Below are positions 32,604 through 42,597 of a stretch of DNA of 64,000 bases, piece by piece (the stretch's first letter is position 1; each line of letters opens with the position of its first letter). This DNA is from Candidatus Opimibacter skivensis. Lineage in GTDB: Bacteria > Bacteroidota > Bacteroidia > Chitinophagales > Saprospiraceae. The stretch lies in assembly GCA_016722045.1 (NCBI GenBank), contig JADKGY010000001.1, positions 558,001-622,000 of the forward strand, written 5' to 3'. The position numbers were made by a program, and so were the translations under genes. Below the pieces are notes generated by a model, which was not told where the DNA came from, made no database searches, and saw nothing but the letters and a program-made list of their open reading frames with translations.

Positions 32604-35342
32604 TTATTTATTAGCAGAGATTTTTTCCAGTTCTTCAAGCTTGTTTAAAAGTTGTTGCGTTTCCAATTTAAGTTTTTCAATTTCATCCGAATTAGTTGCA
32701 ATTGTTTGTTGTTGTTCCCTAATCGAATTCACCAAAGGCATGACAAACTCGTCATAACGCAAACCATAAAAGTCGTCATTGTTTTTTGGTTTGTCTACAC
32801 CATCAAAATCATAGCCATGAGCGTGTGCATCTGCTTCAACTTCCTGGGCTATAAATCCGGAATGCAGCATAGCCAAAGCTTCAGACTTATCTTTAGACAC
32901 TTCATCTCGTTCACCATAATGTGAATCAAAATAATCATCAATAGTTTTTATATCTAACTGATATGTAACCGGACGTAAATTCAAAACAAAATCAAGTCCG
33001 ATATCCGTGTTCGCGATATCTTTTTTAATACGACGGTCACTAAAATTTGTCCAGCTATCATATCCACCTATAGATGTCACTGTATTATCACCGATACGGA
33101 CCTGATCTGAAGCTGTACAGTCGGCATTGTCTCCGACTCCGGTGCTGTTGTCATAGTTTGATCCTGATGAATTGGCAGATCTGCCGATACCTGTCCTGTA
33201 AGACCCTGTTGTATTGGAATTCAACGATTGGTAGCCCACTGCAGTGTTATCATTTGATGTTGTACTGGAAGATAAAGCAGAATGTCCTATCGCCACATTA
33301 CCATCTCCTGTTGTATTCGCATTTAAAGAATTGTATCCTACACCGATGTTAATATCACCTGTCGTCGTATGTTCGAGGGACTTAGAACCGATGGCTACAT
33401 TGTAATCGCAGGATCCGGTGCATGCCGTGAGCGCCAGATATCCGATACCTATATTGAAAGTACCAAACGTATTGGATGAGAGTGCTTCATGGCCTACAGC
33501 CGTATTGCTTTCTCCGGTACTGGTAGATAGCAGTGCATTATACCCGAATGCGGCATTACCATATGTGTAGGTATCCACATCAGATAATGCATAATACCCG
33601 AAACCTGTGATCTCTTTAGCAGTGCTTGTCCGCAGTGCACTATACCCAAAGGATGTCATATTCTCTCCCTGGTAGTTTTCAAGCTGAGAATATGCTCCAA
33701 ATGATGTATTGAATCCATCTTCACTATACGATTCTCTCATGGCATTCATACCTACGGCAGTGCAATAATCAGCGAATCCATTAGACGTCAATGCTAATGA
33801 ACCCAGAGCTGTACATCCCTGAGCCTGGTTGTTAGACAAACTCTGTGAACCTATCGCCGTACTTCCAATTGTACCATGGTAAGTCAATACCTCATCTCCG
33901 ATAGCGACCTGGCTATCGGCTTCCGAATCGAATAGAGCATTTTTTCCAATACCTACATTTGAATGACTACCAGATCCCTGACTCATGACATCAGCCCCAA
34001 TACAAACATTCGAAGAATAAGAAGATACGATCTGATTATTTCCGATACAATTGATACCAAGTATCGTATTGGATTTGCCATTCCAGTTATTCCGTAGTGC
34101 ATTTTTTCCCAATGCCGTATTCTCAAAACTGCTAGTGCTGTGGTACATCACTGAATCGCCAATGCCAATATCTCGTCCACCGGTAGTGTTTTCATGAAGA
34201 GCGTAAGTCCCAATACCTAAACAACCCTCACCCGAAGTCATTGAATAAAGAGATTCCCGTCCTATCGCTATTTGATTCCAAACACATCCATTGAAGAGTG
34301 CCAGAAATCCACCGCCTACAGTCCATGAATCCATGTTCTGCACTCCTGCACCCGCGCCAAGAAGTGCAGCGTCGGATTGGAAATTGCCTCCATAACCAGC
34401 CTGTGTGCCACATATGGACATACCATCAGCAAATCCTTCTGTAAAACCTGCTTCAAAACCGGCAACGCAACTATTATCTCCAGAACCATTATGATAAGAG
34501 GCATGCATGCCGATGCCGGTATTATTGTTTCCATGGAGTGAGTTTCCGCTTCTGAATCCGATAAAAGAATTGTCATGGCCTTCACTATTTGATACCAATG
34601 CAGCGTGGCCAATTGCAGTATTATGAATTGCCAAAGACCCGTTGTTGCTGTATAGAGCAGAATCACCCACAGCTACAAGATTTTTCAGCACCTGGTTTGT
34701 AAACAGGCTGTATGAACCGATTGAAACATTTGCATTTCCGCTTGTGGTAGCATAAAGGGCCTTATGACCCATCACCGTATTGGACAACGCCGTAGAAATT
34801 TCATATCCTGCCTTAAATCCCAACAAAGAATTATTAATTCCTGATGTAATATTCAGACCTGTGCTATCTCCGATACTGCAGTTCGTACTGGCAGGTTCTA
34901 CTAAAGTTACACCGGATACATTCCTTCGCAGCACAAGTGATTCTGTACCTTCAAGATCTATTCTGATCATATTCTCATTGGGATTTTTCTCTACCCATAT
35001 TCTTGTATCCCCATCTGCATCGGCTGCTATGATTCCTTGCTTCAATGAAATCCAACTTGTACCTGAATTATAGTAATATGTTTTTAACGGTATGTCATAA
35101 ACCATGAGGCCTGCTGCAGGATTATTAATAGAGATCCGCTGGAAACTTGTCATTCGGGGTATCAATAGACCTCTTGTGGTACTTTTGACTTCGTATATCG
35201 TACTTGGGTGGGGTGGTGCACCAGACGTGCTGATCGAAACCTGACCGGATATCCTGGAAGTGAATGTAAGCCCTGAAAATACGGTAAGGACAATTCTAAT
35301 CCATTTGGAAATCCTGAAATTGAGCATGAAAATTCTGTGCAT
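32604..35342 (-). CDS. Giant repeat protein with S74 intramolecular chaperone end (copy 2)
   Basis: This 912-residue protein has a signal-like leader (IVLTVFSGLTFTSRISGQ), then a short N-domain (TTRGLLIPRMTSFQRISI) common in Bacteroidota fibre proteins. Most of the length (~150-740) is built of degenerate ~17-22-residue repeats of the form NTTG..N.AIG..AL, as in trimeric beta-helical head domains of the YadA/Hep-Hag kind. The end has FSDRRIKKDIANTDIGLDFVLNLRPVTY (~750) and GFIAQEVEA, the peptidase S74 intramolecular chaperone domain. Ser and Lys in SDRRIKK are the self-cleavage residues. A coiled-coil stretch follows (KLKLETQQLLNKLEELEK). A trimeric surface fibre is inferred. Its ATG lies 1 nt after the stop of copy 1. 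Confidence 0.85.
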   Translation of the reverse strand: MHRIFMLNFRISKWIRIVLTVFSGLTFTSRISGQVSISTSGAPPHPSTIYEVKSTTRGLLIPRMTSFQRISINNPAAGLMVYDIPLKTYYYNSGTSWISLKQGIIAADADGDTRIWVEKNPNENMIRIDLEGTESLVLRRNVSGVTLVEPASTNCSIGDSTGLNITSGINNSLLGFKAGYEISTALSNTVMGHKALYATTSGNANVSIGSYSLFTNQVLKNLVAVGDSALYSNNGSLAIHNTAIGHAALVSNSEGHDNSFIGFRSGNSLHGNNNTGIGMHASYHNGSGDNSCVAGFEAGFTEGFADGMSICGTQAGYGGNFQSDAALLGAGAGVQNMDSWTVGGGFLALFNGCVWNQIAIGRESLYSMTSGEGCLGIGTYALHENTTGGRDIGIGDSVMYHSTSSFENTALGKNALRNNWNGKSNTILGINCIGNNQIVSSYSSNVCIGADVMSQGSGSHSNVGIGKNALFDSEADSQVAIGDEVLTYHGTIGSTAIGSQSLSNNQAQGCTALGSLALTSNGFADYCTAVGMNAMRESYSEDGFNTSFGAYSQLENYQGENMTSFGYSALRTSTAKEITGFGYYALSDVDTYTYGNAAFGYNALLSTSTGESNTAVGHEALSSNTFGTFNIGIGYLALTACTGSCDYNVAIGSKSLEHTTTGDINIGVGYNSLNANTTGDGNVAIGHSALSSSTTSNDNTAVGYQSLNSNTTGSYRTGIGRSANSSGSNYDNSTGVGDNADCTASDQVRIGDNTVTSIGGYDSWTNFSDRRIKKDIANTDIGLDFVLNLRPVTYQLDIKTIDDYFDSHYGERDEVSKDKSEALAMLHSGFIAQEVEADAHAHGYDFDGVDKPKNNDDFYGLRYDEFVMPLVNSIREQQQTIATNSDEIEKLKLETQQLLNKLEELEKISANK

Positions 35343-35343
35343 G

Positions 35344-38094
35344 TTATTCAGATTTTTTCAATGTTATTCCTGATTCAAGAGCATCAAGTCGTTTGCGTAT
35401 GTCTGTATTCGCTTTTCGCCAGTCATTGATTTCCTGCACCTGCTTGTTGATGATGTCCTCTTGCTCCTGTACAGCCTTGACCAATGGAACCGTAAACTCA
35501 GCGTAGCGCAAACCATAAAAATCATTTTCATTTTGCGGTTTATCTACGCCACTGAAATCATAGTCTACAGATTTTGCTGCCGCTTCAACTTCCTGTGCAA
35601 TAAATCCTGTTCTGAGTATTTGCTCAGCATCGTATTTAGTGGCCCATTCAGCAGAATCAACTTTCCCATAGTGTTCCTGGAAAAAATTTTCAATAGCATG
35701 CAGATCGAGATGGTATGTGACGGGCCTTAGCTTTAGTATGAAATCCAATCCGTGTACATCCTCGCGGATATTTTTTTTAAATCTTCCATCGCTCACATTA
35801 GTCCATGCTACATAGCCCCCTATACTATTCACAGAAGAATTTCCTATCCGTACCGAGTTATCAGCTGTAGCCCCGGCACCATTTCCTATTCCGGTAGTAT
35901 TGTTGTGAAAACTAGATACCGTATTTGCTTCAAAACCAATGCCTGTATTATAATCTCCTGTGGAGTATTCCATTGCTTTATACCCGATCGCTGTGTTGTG
36001 TGTACCGGTTAGATTAAAATAAAGTGACCTTGCGCCCACAGTAGTATTAAAATTACCGGAAGTGTTTTCATGCTGTCCCTGGTAGCCTATCGCTGTATTA
36101 TTCGATGCCGTACTAAAACCAAGTACTGTAGATCCTACAGCGGTTATATTAGACCCATTATTATTACTCACTAATGTTTCAAAACCGATAGCTGTATTAT
36201 CATCGCCTGTGGTAACATCCCGGAGAGCTTTGCTACCAACAGCTGTATTCTGGTTACCTGTCGTATTAGCATTCAATGCATTGTACCCAAATGCGGTATT
36301 ATTATCAGCTATGGTATTGTTTTGTAAGGCCTGAGAGCCCATAGCTGTATTGTGGTTCCCGTTAGTATTACTTGCTAACGATTCATAGCCAAAAGCTGAA
36401 TTATGATCTCCGATTGTATTGTCATGCAACGAATAATAACCTGCTGCTGAATTGTAACTACCAGTTGTATTGGAATACATAGCTGAGGTGCCAAAGGCAG
36501 TATTGAATGCGCCCGTCGTATTAATCCGCATTGATTCATATCCGAAGGCTGTATTATAATATCCTGTGGTGTTTGACGCCAGTGATTTCGAACCAACGGC
36601 TGTATTTTGAGTACCATGAAAATTCGTAGTTGCGCCGAATCCATTTTTATAAAGAGCTGAATCTCCTATGGCTACCAGATTACTTATATCGGCATTATTA
36701 TAGAGAGCTTTGACTCCAATAGCTACATTTTCAGATCCGGTTTCATTGTTACGAAGGGCCTCCATGCCGATGGCAACATTCTGCGATCCGCTGATATTCA
36801 ATTCCAGAGCAAATTTACCAAAAGCAGTATTGTTATCTCCGGTCTCATTTGCATTCATTGAATAGTAACCGCCCGCAGTATTTCCGGAACCAATTGTATT
36901 TGATTCCAAAGATTGATTTCCTACCGCGACATTGTTATCACCATTTGTGTTGCTGTATAAAGCAAACTGCCCGACACTGGTATTTCCTAATCCAACTGTA
37001 TTCATCCAGAGCGTTTTGTAGCCTATGCCTGTATTGTTATTCCCTGTTGTATTCGCGCGTAAAACTTCAGAACCAATACCTGTATTATTATCACCTGTTG
37101 TATTTGAATAAAGGACTTCTTTACCCATCGCTGTATTGGCTTCTCCGGTCGTATTTGAATAGAGTGCACCATAACCGTGAGCTGTATTTCCAAATCCTGT
37201 TGTATTTGAGCGAAGTGCTGATGCGCCAATACCTGTATTTGAATAACCGGTTGTATTTGACAATAGAGCTTCACTTCCATTAGCTGTATTCTGATAGCCG
37301 GTAGTATTGGCATACAAAGCATTAAATCCATTTGCAGTGTTTTTATACCCTGTCGTATTTGAATACAGTGCCTTTGAACCAACGGCTGTATTCATTGTCG
37401 CATGCTCTGATAATGTGGCTCCGATACCATTATTCAATAAAGCGGAATCTCCTACAGCTACAAGGAAATTTTTTGTTGTATTTGAAAATAAAGATCTGAT
37501 GCCTATGGCTACATTTGCCGATCCTGTTGTATTCTCATGTAGCGTCCTGATCCCAAATGCAGTATTCGCCGAACCAGTTGTATTTGCAAAAAGAGATTGA
37601 TAACCGAATCCTGTATTTGATATTCCGGTTGTAGTAGCACCACCGGCATCCTTTCCGGTCAATGTATTATTTCCCGCGCCCGATAATTCAAGTAAAACAT
37701 TACCTCCTGCGTTTTTCCTTAACACCAGTGATTCCGTTCCTGCAAGATCCATGCGTACAATATTTTCATTCGGATTTTTTTCTACCTGCACCTTCGTGTC
37801 CCCATCCGTATCAGCTAAGAGAGAAGCTATGGCTGTGGATGTCCATATTGTTCCATTGTAATAGAAGAATGTTTTAAACGAAGTATCATACACCAAAAGT
37901 CCAGTAGCAGGGGATGAAATAGCGTTACGCTGTGCACTAGTCATTCTCGGCGCAAGAAATCCTTTCGTTGTGCTTTTTATATCAAGCATCGCACTTGAAT
38001 CAGGTGGGGCACCGTTGAGATTAATACTTACCTGTGAAACAAGTGAATGGGAAAAGAAGAGGACAAGAGTGAGCGTAAAAATAATTTTGCTCAT
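35344..38094 (-). CDS. Giant repeat protein with S74 intramolecular chaperone end (copy 1)
   Basis: This 916-residue protein has a clear signal peptide (IIFTLTLVLFFSHSLVSQ). The N-domain is LDIKSTTKGFLAPRMTSAQRNAI. Residues ~155-740 contain long stretches of nearly exact 17-residue repeats of the type NTTGYxNTAxGxxALxS, more regular than in the paralogue downstream. The C-terminus holds VSDGRFKKNIREDVHGLDFILKLRPVTYHLD and GFIAQEVEAAAKSVDYDFSGVDKP, the S74 domain with Ser and Lys of the cleavage dyad. A short coiled coil ends the chain. The two genes are a tandem duplication forming one operon (1-nt gap). Confidence 0.87.
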   Translation of the reverse strand: MSKIIFTLTLVLFFSHSLVSQVSINLNGAPPDSSAMLDIKSTTKGFLAPRMTSAQRNAISSPATGLLVYDTSFKTFFYYNGTIWTSTAIASLLADTDGDTKVQVEKNPNENIVRMDLAGTESLVLRKNAGGNVLLELSGAGNNTLTGKDAGGATTTGISNTGFGYQSLFANTTGSANTAFGIRTLHENTTGSANVAIGIRSLFSNTTKNFLVAVGDSALLNNGIGATLSEHATMNTAVGSKALYSNTTGYKNTANGFNALYANTTGYQNTANGSEALLSNTTGYSNTGIGASALRSNTTGFGNTAHGYGALYSNTTGEANTAMGKEVLYSNTTGDNNTGIGSEVLRANTTGNNNTGIGYKTLWMNTVGLGNTSVGQFALYSNTNGDNNVAVGNQSLESNTIGSGNTAGGYYSMNANETGDNNTAFGKFALELNISGSQNVAIGMEALRNNETGSENVAIGVKALYNNADISNLVAIGDSALYKNGFGATTNFHGTQNTAVGSKSLASNTTGYYNTAFGYESMRINTTGAFNTAFGTSAMYSNTTGSYNSAAGYYSLHDNTIGDHNSAFGYESLASNTNGNHNTAMGSQALQNNTIADNNTAFGYNALNANTTGNQNTAVGSKALRDVTTGDDNTAIGFETLVSNNNGSNITAVGSTVLGFSTASNNTAIGYQGQHENTSGNFNTTVGARSLYFNLTGTHNTAIGYKAMEYSTGDYNTGIGFEANTVSSFHNNTTGIGNGAGATADNSVRIGNSSVNSIGGYVAWTNVSDGRFKKNIREDVHGLDFILKLRPVTYHLDLHAIENFFQEHYGKVDSAEWATKYDAEQILRTGFIAQEVEAAAKSVDYDFSGVDKPQNENDFYGLRYAEFTVPLVKAVQEQEDIINKQVQEINDWRKANTDIRKRLDALESGITLKKSE
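35900..37620 (-). repeat. 51-nt coding repeats (17-residue units) in the fibre gene
   Basis: Within the gene, the unit encoding N-T-T-G-x-x-N-T-A-x-G-x-x-A-L-x-S recurs with a 51-nt step over long runs, clearest between ~37000 and 37400. The DNA copies are similar enough to recombine, so unit number probably varies between strains. Confidence 0.75.
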
Positions 38095-38213
38095 AGTTTA
38101 AGGATTTAGTCTATCAGACGAAATAAATTTCCGCTGTATCAAAACTAAATCATGTTAAAATTTGGCCCTTCACCCATAAGTATGAATTTGGGTATAGGTT
38201 GATGATTAAGAAG

Positions 38214-38285
38214 AGCGGGAGATGGGAATCGAACCCACGACCCTTAGCTTGGGAAGCTAATGCTCTACCCCTGAGCTACTCCCGC
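38214..38285 (-). tRNA. tRNA-Gly (anticodon CCC)
   Basis: On the minus strand a GCGGGAG/CTCCCGC acceptor stem encloses a 72-nt tRNA. The anticodon arm is TTAGC-TTCCCAA-GCTAA, giving anticodon CCC (codon GGG). The T-loop is GTTCGATTC. Discriminator is U, as in other bacterial tRNA-Gly. CCA is not encoded. Confidence 0.95.
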
Positions 38286-38357
38286 TGATGAGGTATATAA
38301 ATTGAACGGTGAATTTGCTCTTTTTTTACGATATTGAATGCTATAAAATATAAGCTT

Positions 38358-41219
38358 ATGTACAAATTCTGCATTTTCATCTTTTTTGCGATTACGCTCA
38401 CCGTTGCCTGTAGTCCAAAAATCGCACAACCAAAAGATGCCACAGTTTGCGAACCTATCGGAAAGCCTATATCGGCTGAAAAAAAAATGTCCTCTATACC
38501 AAAGGATCCCTCTGTCAGGATGGGCAAACTAGCCAACGGCCTGACGTATTATATCAAAGCCAATCACAAACCTGAAAATCGGGCCGAACTACGCGTCGCC
38601 GTAAAAGCAGGCTCCATGCAGGAAGATCCTGACCAACAGGGTCTGGCTCATTTTATAGAACATATGGCTTTTAACGGGACTACCCATTTCTCAAAAAATG
38701 AATTGGTCAACTACCTTGAATCTGTCGGAACACGTTTTGGACCCGATCTCAATGCATACACAAGTTTTGATGAGACAGTGTATATGTTGCAGGTCAGAAC
38801 CGATTTACAGGATCAGTTTGACAAGGGTATGCTCATCCTCCGTGATTGGGCAGGTGGTGTCACGTTTGATGATCAGGAGATTGACAAAGAAAGGGGTGTA
38901 GTCATCTCTGAGTGGCGCAGCGGGTTAAGTCCGGATCAACGAATGTCACAGAAGTCACTTCCATTTGAATATTATAAATCGCGCTATGCTGAGAGATTGC
39001 CTATCGGCGATCCCGATATTGTAAAGAACGCGCCGTATGATGTAGTCCGTCGTTTTTACAAAGACTGGTACCGTCCTGATCTGATGGCTGTGATCGTGGT
39101 AGGTGATTTTGATATCGACAAAGTAGAAGCTCAAATTAAAACACAGTTTGGCGACCTGGTTGCACCGTCCGTCATGCGCTCTAAAGAGCCTGAGACCTTT
39201 CCACCACATGATGAAACTTTTGCGAAGGTCATCACTGATCCAGAAGCCACTAACAGTGGAATCCAGATCGCTTATAAGCATAAGTATACTCAGGTCGTAA
39301 ATATTCTTGATTATCGTGATCGCCTTGTCTATAATCTCTACAACCGTATGTTAGGTAGACGTCTTACAGAAATATCTCGTCAGTCAAACCCGCCTTTTAT
39401 TTTTGGATATTCAGGTTATGGACAGGATGTGGGAGAATTGGCCACCTACAGCAGTTTTGCATCTGCAGAAGCAAAAAATATTCAACGTGCTTTTAAAACA
39501 TTGCTTGAAGAAAATCAGCGTGTGCTGTTGCATGGCTTTACGGATACAGAGCTCGAGCGTGAAAAAGCTACCTTAATGCGCCAGGCAGAACAGAATGTAT
39601 TGGAACAGGACAAACAGGAATCAGGTCGCATCATCGGGAGGCTCATCGCTAACTTCCTCACGGATGCACCTATGCCTGATGCAGCCCAAACATTGGAAAT
39701 GTATAAATCACTGATGCCTACAATTACCAATTTTGAAATCAGTCAACTCGCTCCGAAATGGATAACAGATAAAAATCGAGTCATCATTGTCACAGGGCCG
39801 GATAAAGACAAATCAATACTCCCTGATTCAGTTACCCTCGTGACGATGCTCAAAGATGTCAGCGAAGAACAAATACCTGCTTATGTGGATATCGATGTTT
39901 CTGCGCCTTTGCTTCCGGGATCTTTTCCTCCGAAAGCAGTTTTAAATGTTACGCACGATGCTAATCTCGATGTATACCATTGGGAATTTGCTAATGGTGT
40001 GCATGTCACCGCGAAACCGACTACATTTAAAAATGATGAGATTCTGATGTCGGCATATAGTCCTGGTGGTACTTCATTATATGACCTGAATAAGTATCCT
40101 TCTGCCCGTAGTGCATCCGCAGTCATCAACAGTAGTGGCCTGGGCACATTTGACGCTACAGCTTTGGATAAAAAACTATCGGGCCTTCGTGTGGGCGTGA
40201 CGCCTTTTATTCAGGAAAGGTTTGAAGGACTGAATGGCTCATCCTCTGTGGCTGACAAAGAAACAATGATGCAATTGATTTATTCATACGTGACAGCTTA
40301 CAGAAAAGATACAGTGGCTTTAAATTCGTATGTCAGTCGTGAAAAAAGCCGTTATATGAATCTACTGGCTAATCCTCAGAATTGGTTTTTTGATAAGCTT
40401 GCCCATATCACGTCCAGCAACAATCCACGCAGAGGATTTCCTTCTATGGAATCTTATGATAAAATAAATATGGATGACATCATCAGTATCTATCACGACC
40501 GTTTTGCCGATGTCAGTGATATGGATTTCTTTTTTGTTGGAAATTTTGATGTAGATTCTCTCCAACTTTTGACCAGCAGATACCTGGGTGCTTTACCTGG
40601 TGGCGGCAGAAAAGAAAATTGGAAGGATGTCGGTGATCGCTATCCGTCAGGAGTTGTTGATTCGACCTTCAATCGGGGTGAAGCACCAAAGTCACTGGTG
40701 CAGATTATTTTTCATGGTGCTGATACATACAATCCGGATTCAGCTTATGTACTGCAATCTTTAATTGATATCGCACGGATAAAACTCCGCGAAGAATTGA
40801 GAGAAGATAAAGGTGGTGTTTATGGCGTTTCGGTATCAGGCGGCCAGTCAAAATATCCGATCAACCAATATTCCATACAGATCAGCTTCAATGCAGATCC
40901 TCCCAGGACGAATGAACTGATAACCGCTGCAAAAGAAGTTATTGCAAAAATGAAAATGGATATTGATCCTGTGGACATCGAAAAAATCACAGAGACACAA
41001 CGACAGGGCAGGGTGAAAGACCTGCAGCAGAATCAATTCTGGATGGGCAATTTCATCAATAGCTGGATGAATGGAACCGATCTCGCTCAACAGGTTCAGC
41101 AGGCCAAACTTGAAGAACGGATTTCGCGCCTTAATAAGGATTTACTGCTAAGGACTGCAAGGAAGTATTTTAACGACAAGGAAGTGATTAGCTTGTCGAT
41201 GTTTCCGGATAAATCATGA
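38358..41219 (+). CDS. M16-family zinc metalloprotease (lipoprotein)
   Basis: The protein has about 953 residues. ATG 38358 gives a lipoprotein leader (MYKFCIFIFFAITLTVAC, lipobox Cys18). The first M16 unit has the inverted zinc motif H98-F-I-E101-H102 in GLAHFIEHMAFNGT, with the distal Glu in a later ERGVVISEW segment (DKERGVVISEWRS). Four M16 half-units follow, the second pair lacking HxxEH as usual in two-domain pitrilysin-like enzymes; family marks include FYKDWYRPDLMAVIVVGDFD and KLREELREDKGGVYGV. It should degrade peptides in the periplasm, anchored to a membrane. A longer frame from 38334 adds 8 residues and is less likely. Confidence 0.93.
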   Translation: MYKFCIFIFFAITLTVACSPKIAQPKDATVCEPIGKPISAEKKMSSIPKDPSVRMGKLANGLTYYIKANHKPENRAELRVAVKAGSMQEDPDQQGLAHFIEHMAFNGTTHFSKNELVNYLESVGTRFGPDLNAYTSFDETVYMLQVRTDLQDQFDKGMLILRDWAGGVTFDDQEIDKERGVVISEWRSGLSPDQRMSQKSLPFEYYKSRYAERLPIGDPDIVKNAPYDVVRRFYKDWYRPDLMAVIVVGDFDIDKVEAQIKTQFGDLVAPSVMRSKEPETFPPHDETFAKVITDPEATNSGIQIAYKHKYTQVVNILDYRDRLVYNLYNRMLGRRLTEISRQSNPPFIFGYSGYGQDVGELATYSSFASAEAKNIQRAFKTLLEENQRVLLHGFTDTELEREKATLMRQAEQNVLEQDKQESGRIIGRLIANFLTDAPMPDAAQTLEMYKSLMPTITNFEISQLAPKWITDKNRVIIVTGPDKDKSILPDSVTLVTMLKDVSEEQIPAYVDIDVSAPLLPGSFPPKAVLNVTHDANLDVYHWEFANGVHVTAKPTTFKNDEILMSAYSPGGTSLYDLNKYPSARSASAVINSSGLGTFDATALDKKLSGLRVGVTPFIQERFEGLNGSSSVADKETMMQLIYSYVTAYRKDTVALNSYVSREKSRYMNLLANPQNWFFDKLAHITSSNNPRRGFPSMESYDKINMDDIISIYHDRFADVSDMDFFFVGNFDVDSLQLLTSRYLGALPGGGRKENWKDVGDRYPSGVVDSTFNRGEAPKSLVQIIFHGADTYNPDSAYVLQSLIDIARIKLREELREDKGGVYGVSVSGGQSKYPINQYSIQISFNADPPRTNELITAAKEVIAKMKMDIDPVDIEKITETQRQGRVKDLQQNQFWMGNFINSWMNGTDLAQQVQQAKLEERISRLNKDLLLRTARKYFNDKEVISLSMFPDKS

Positions 41220-41391
41220 GTTTAATGGAGTAGAGGATTTTACTCATGAGGTAATTTTTTGGGAAAAATCCTGACTTACTTATTTAACTGAAACTCAGGG
41301 TAAACAATGAATTTCAGTACGAATGGTAACCTTTTTTATCCATTGGTGTTAGCAAAGGTGGGAATGTCCTCAAACGGGAAAATCTTAGCTT

Positions 41392-42375
41392 ATGAAAATT
41401 ATATACTCAATCATGATGGTGTTTATCCTCATGGCCTCAAGTCAATCTGTTTTCGGCCAGACCTATCATTTCTCAGCATCTTCAAAACCATATGTTGAGA
41501 TAAGTGATGGAACACCGCTGGTCACGGATACCTGGGACGACCCTGAATTGGTGATTCCTATAGGATTTAATTTCCAGTATTATGGTTTGACACTTACAAC
41601 ATTGTATCTGCCTTCTACTTTTACGCTTATCACCCTGATCGATGATCCATCTACAGACATCATTGGCAATATTGTTTTGTTCGGCGCAGATCTAATCGAT
41701 CGCGGATATATCAGTGGCACTTCATTATCACCCATTTCGTATAAAACTGATGGTAATGCCGGTCACAGAGTACTCACTGTACAATGGAAAAATGCCGGCT
41801 TTTTGGGAGACCTGTCGAACTTCGGTTTTTCAACGGATTTCATTAATTTTCAATTGAAGCTTTATGAAGAAGATGGTAATATAGAATTTGCGTATGGCCC
41901 ATCGACCGTAACTCATCCTACTGAAGATTATGGAGCCAATGGGCCTATCATCGGCCTGCTCGAAAGTTTGGACTATATCAATGATATCAACCTCGGTGAA
42001 ATCATTCTGCTCGCTGGAAATCCCTCTAACCCTACCATCGTAAATGCCTACCAGGAAACGCATCTAAATGGTTCTATCCCTTCCGGAACGAGCTACATCT
42101 TTTCAAGAAATACAACTGCAGTAAAAGATATCGTCAAAGAAGGATCTGAATCCTTTTATTTTCCAAATCCCGCGAGAGACTATCTCACTTTAAAAACAGA
42201 ATTGCAACATGAGGTCCTTCCTCCGGTGATGGTTATAAATAATATGGGCCAAATTGTAAGCATGGACCTTTCACCTGAAAAGATTGAATTGACGAATTTA
42301 CCTACAGGAATTTATCAACTGAGATTTCAGACTTCTGCAGGTCAGGTCGTGCAAAGGATACTGATACAGGATTAA
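41392..42375 (+). CDS. T9SS-secreted protein of unknown function
   Basis: This 327-residue protein has a signal peptide (YSIMMVFILMASSQSVFG) cleaved before QTYHFSAS. A ~220-residue beta-rich domain follows, resembling the jelly-roll-like N-domains often seen in Bacteroidota surface proteins (GFNFQYYGLTLTTLYLPS, HRVLTVQWKNAGF, FQLKLYEEDGNIEFAYGPS), which suggests a ligand or glycan-binding fold. Residues ~255-327 are a T9SS sorting domain: SFYFPNPARDYLTLK, VMVINNMGQIV and LPTGIYQLRFQTSAGQ. No catalytic motif recognised. Confidence 0.8.
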   Translation: MKIIYSIMMVFILMASSQSVFGQTYHFSASSKPYVEISDGTPLVTDTWDDPELVIPIGFNFQYYGLTLTTLYLPSTFTLITLIDDPSTDIIGNIVLFGADLIDRGYISGTSLSPISYKTDGNAGHRVLTVQWKNAGFLGDLSNFGFSTDFINFQLKLYEEDGNIEFAYGPSTVTHPTEDYGANGPIIGLLESLDYINDINLGEIILLAGNPSNPTIVNAYQETHLNGSIPSGTSYIFSRNTTAVKDIVKEGSESFYFPNPARDYLTLKTELQHEVLPPVMVINNMGQIVSMDLSPEKIELTNLPTGIYQLRFQTSAGQVVQRILIQD

Positions 42376-42439
42376 ACTTTAATTATTATTATCCTTGAGC
42401 ACTCAGTAAAGTAGGATTCATAGTTTTTATTTAAACTTA

Positions 42440-42597
42440 CTTAAGGCTAAGCCTTGAGTTCGCCAGAACGTCGGTCAACCGACTCTCAACATTTAGCATT
42501 ATTTGTCTCACTCACTTCTCTCACTCTCTCACTCTCTCACTCTCTCACTCTCTCACTCTCTCACTTCTCTCACTTCTCTCACTCTCTCACTTCTCTA
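42440..42597. repeat. Hairpins plus octamer array TCTCACTC after mutS
   Basis: CTTAAGGC/GCCTTGAG (42440-42458, one mismatch) and the perfect GTCGGT-CA-ACCGAC (42470-42483) precede a TCTCACTC-type tandem array (~42505-42597, mainly 8-nt units with a few 9-nt ones). The array starts at the mutS stop codon and runs downstream of it. Frames seen through it are low-complexity and not genes. Confidence 0.85.

Noticed and set aside
35461..37877. Several plus-strand frames opposite the fibre genes
   Set aside because: They mirror the 51-nt coding repeats on the other strand, have repeated biased composition and no start signals.
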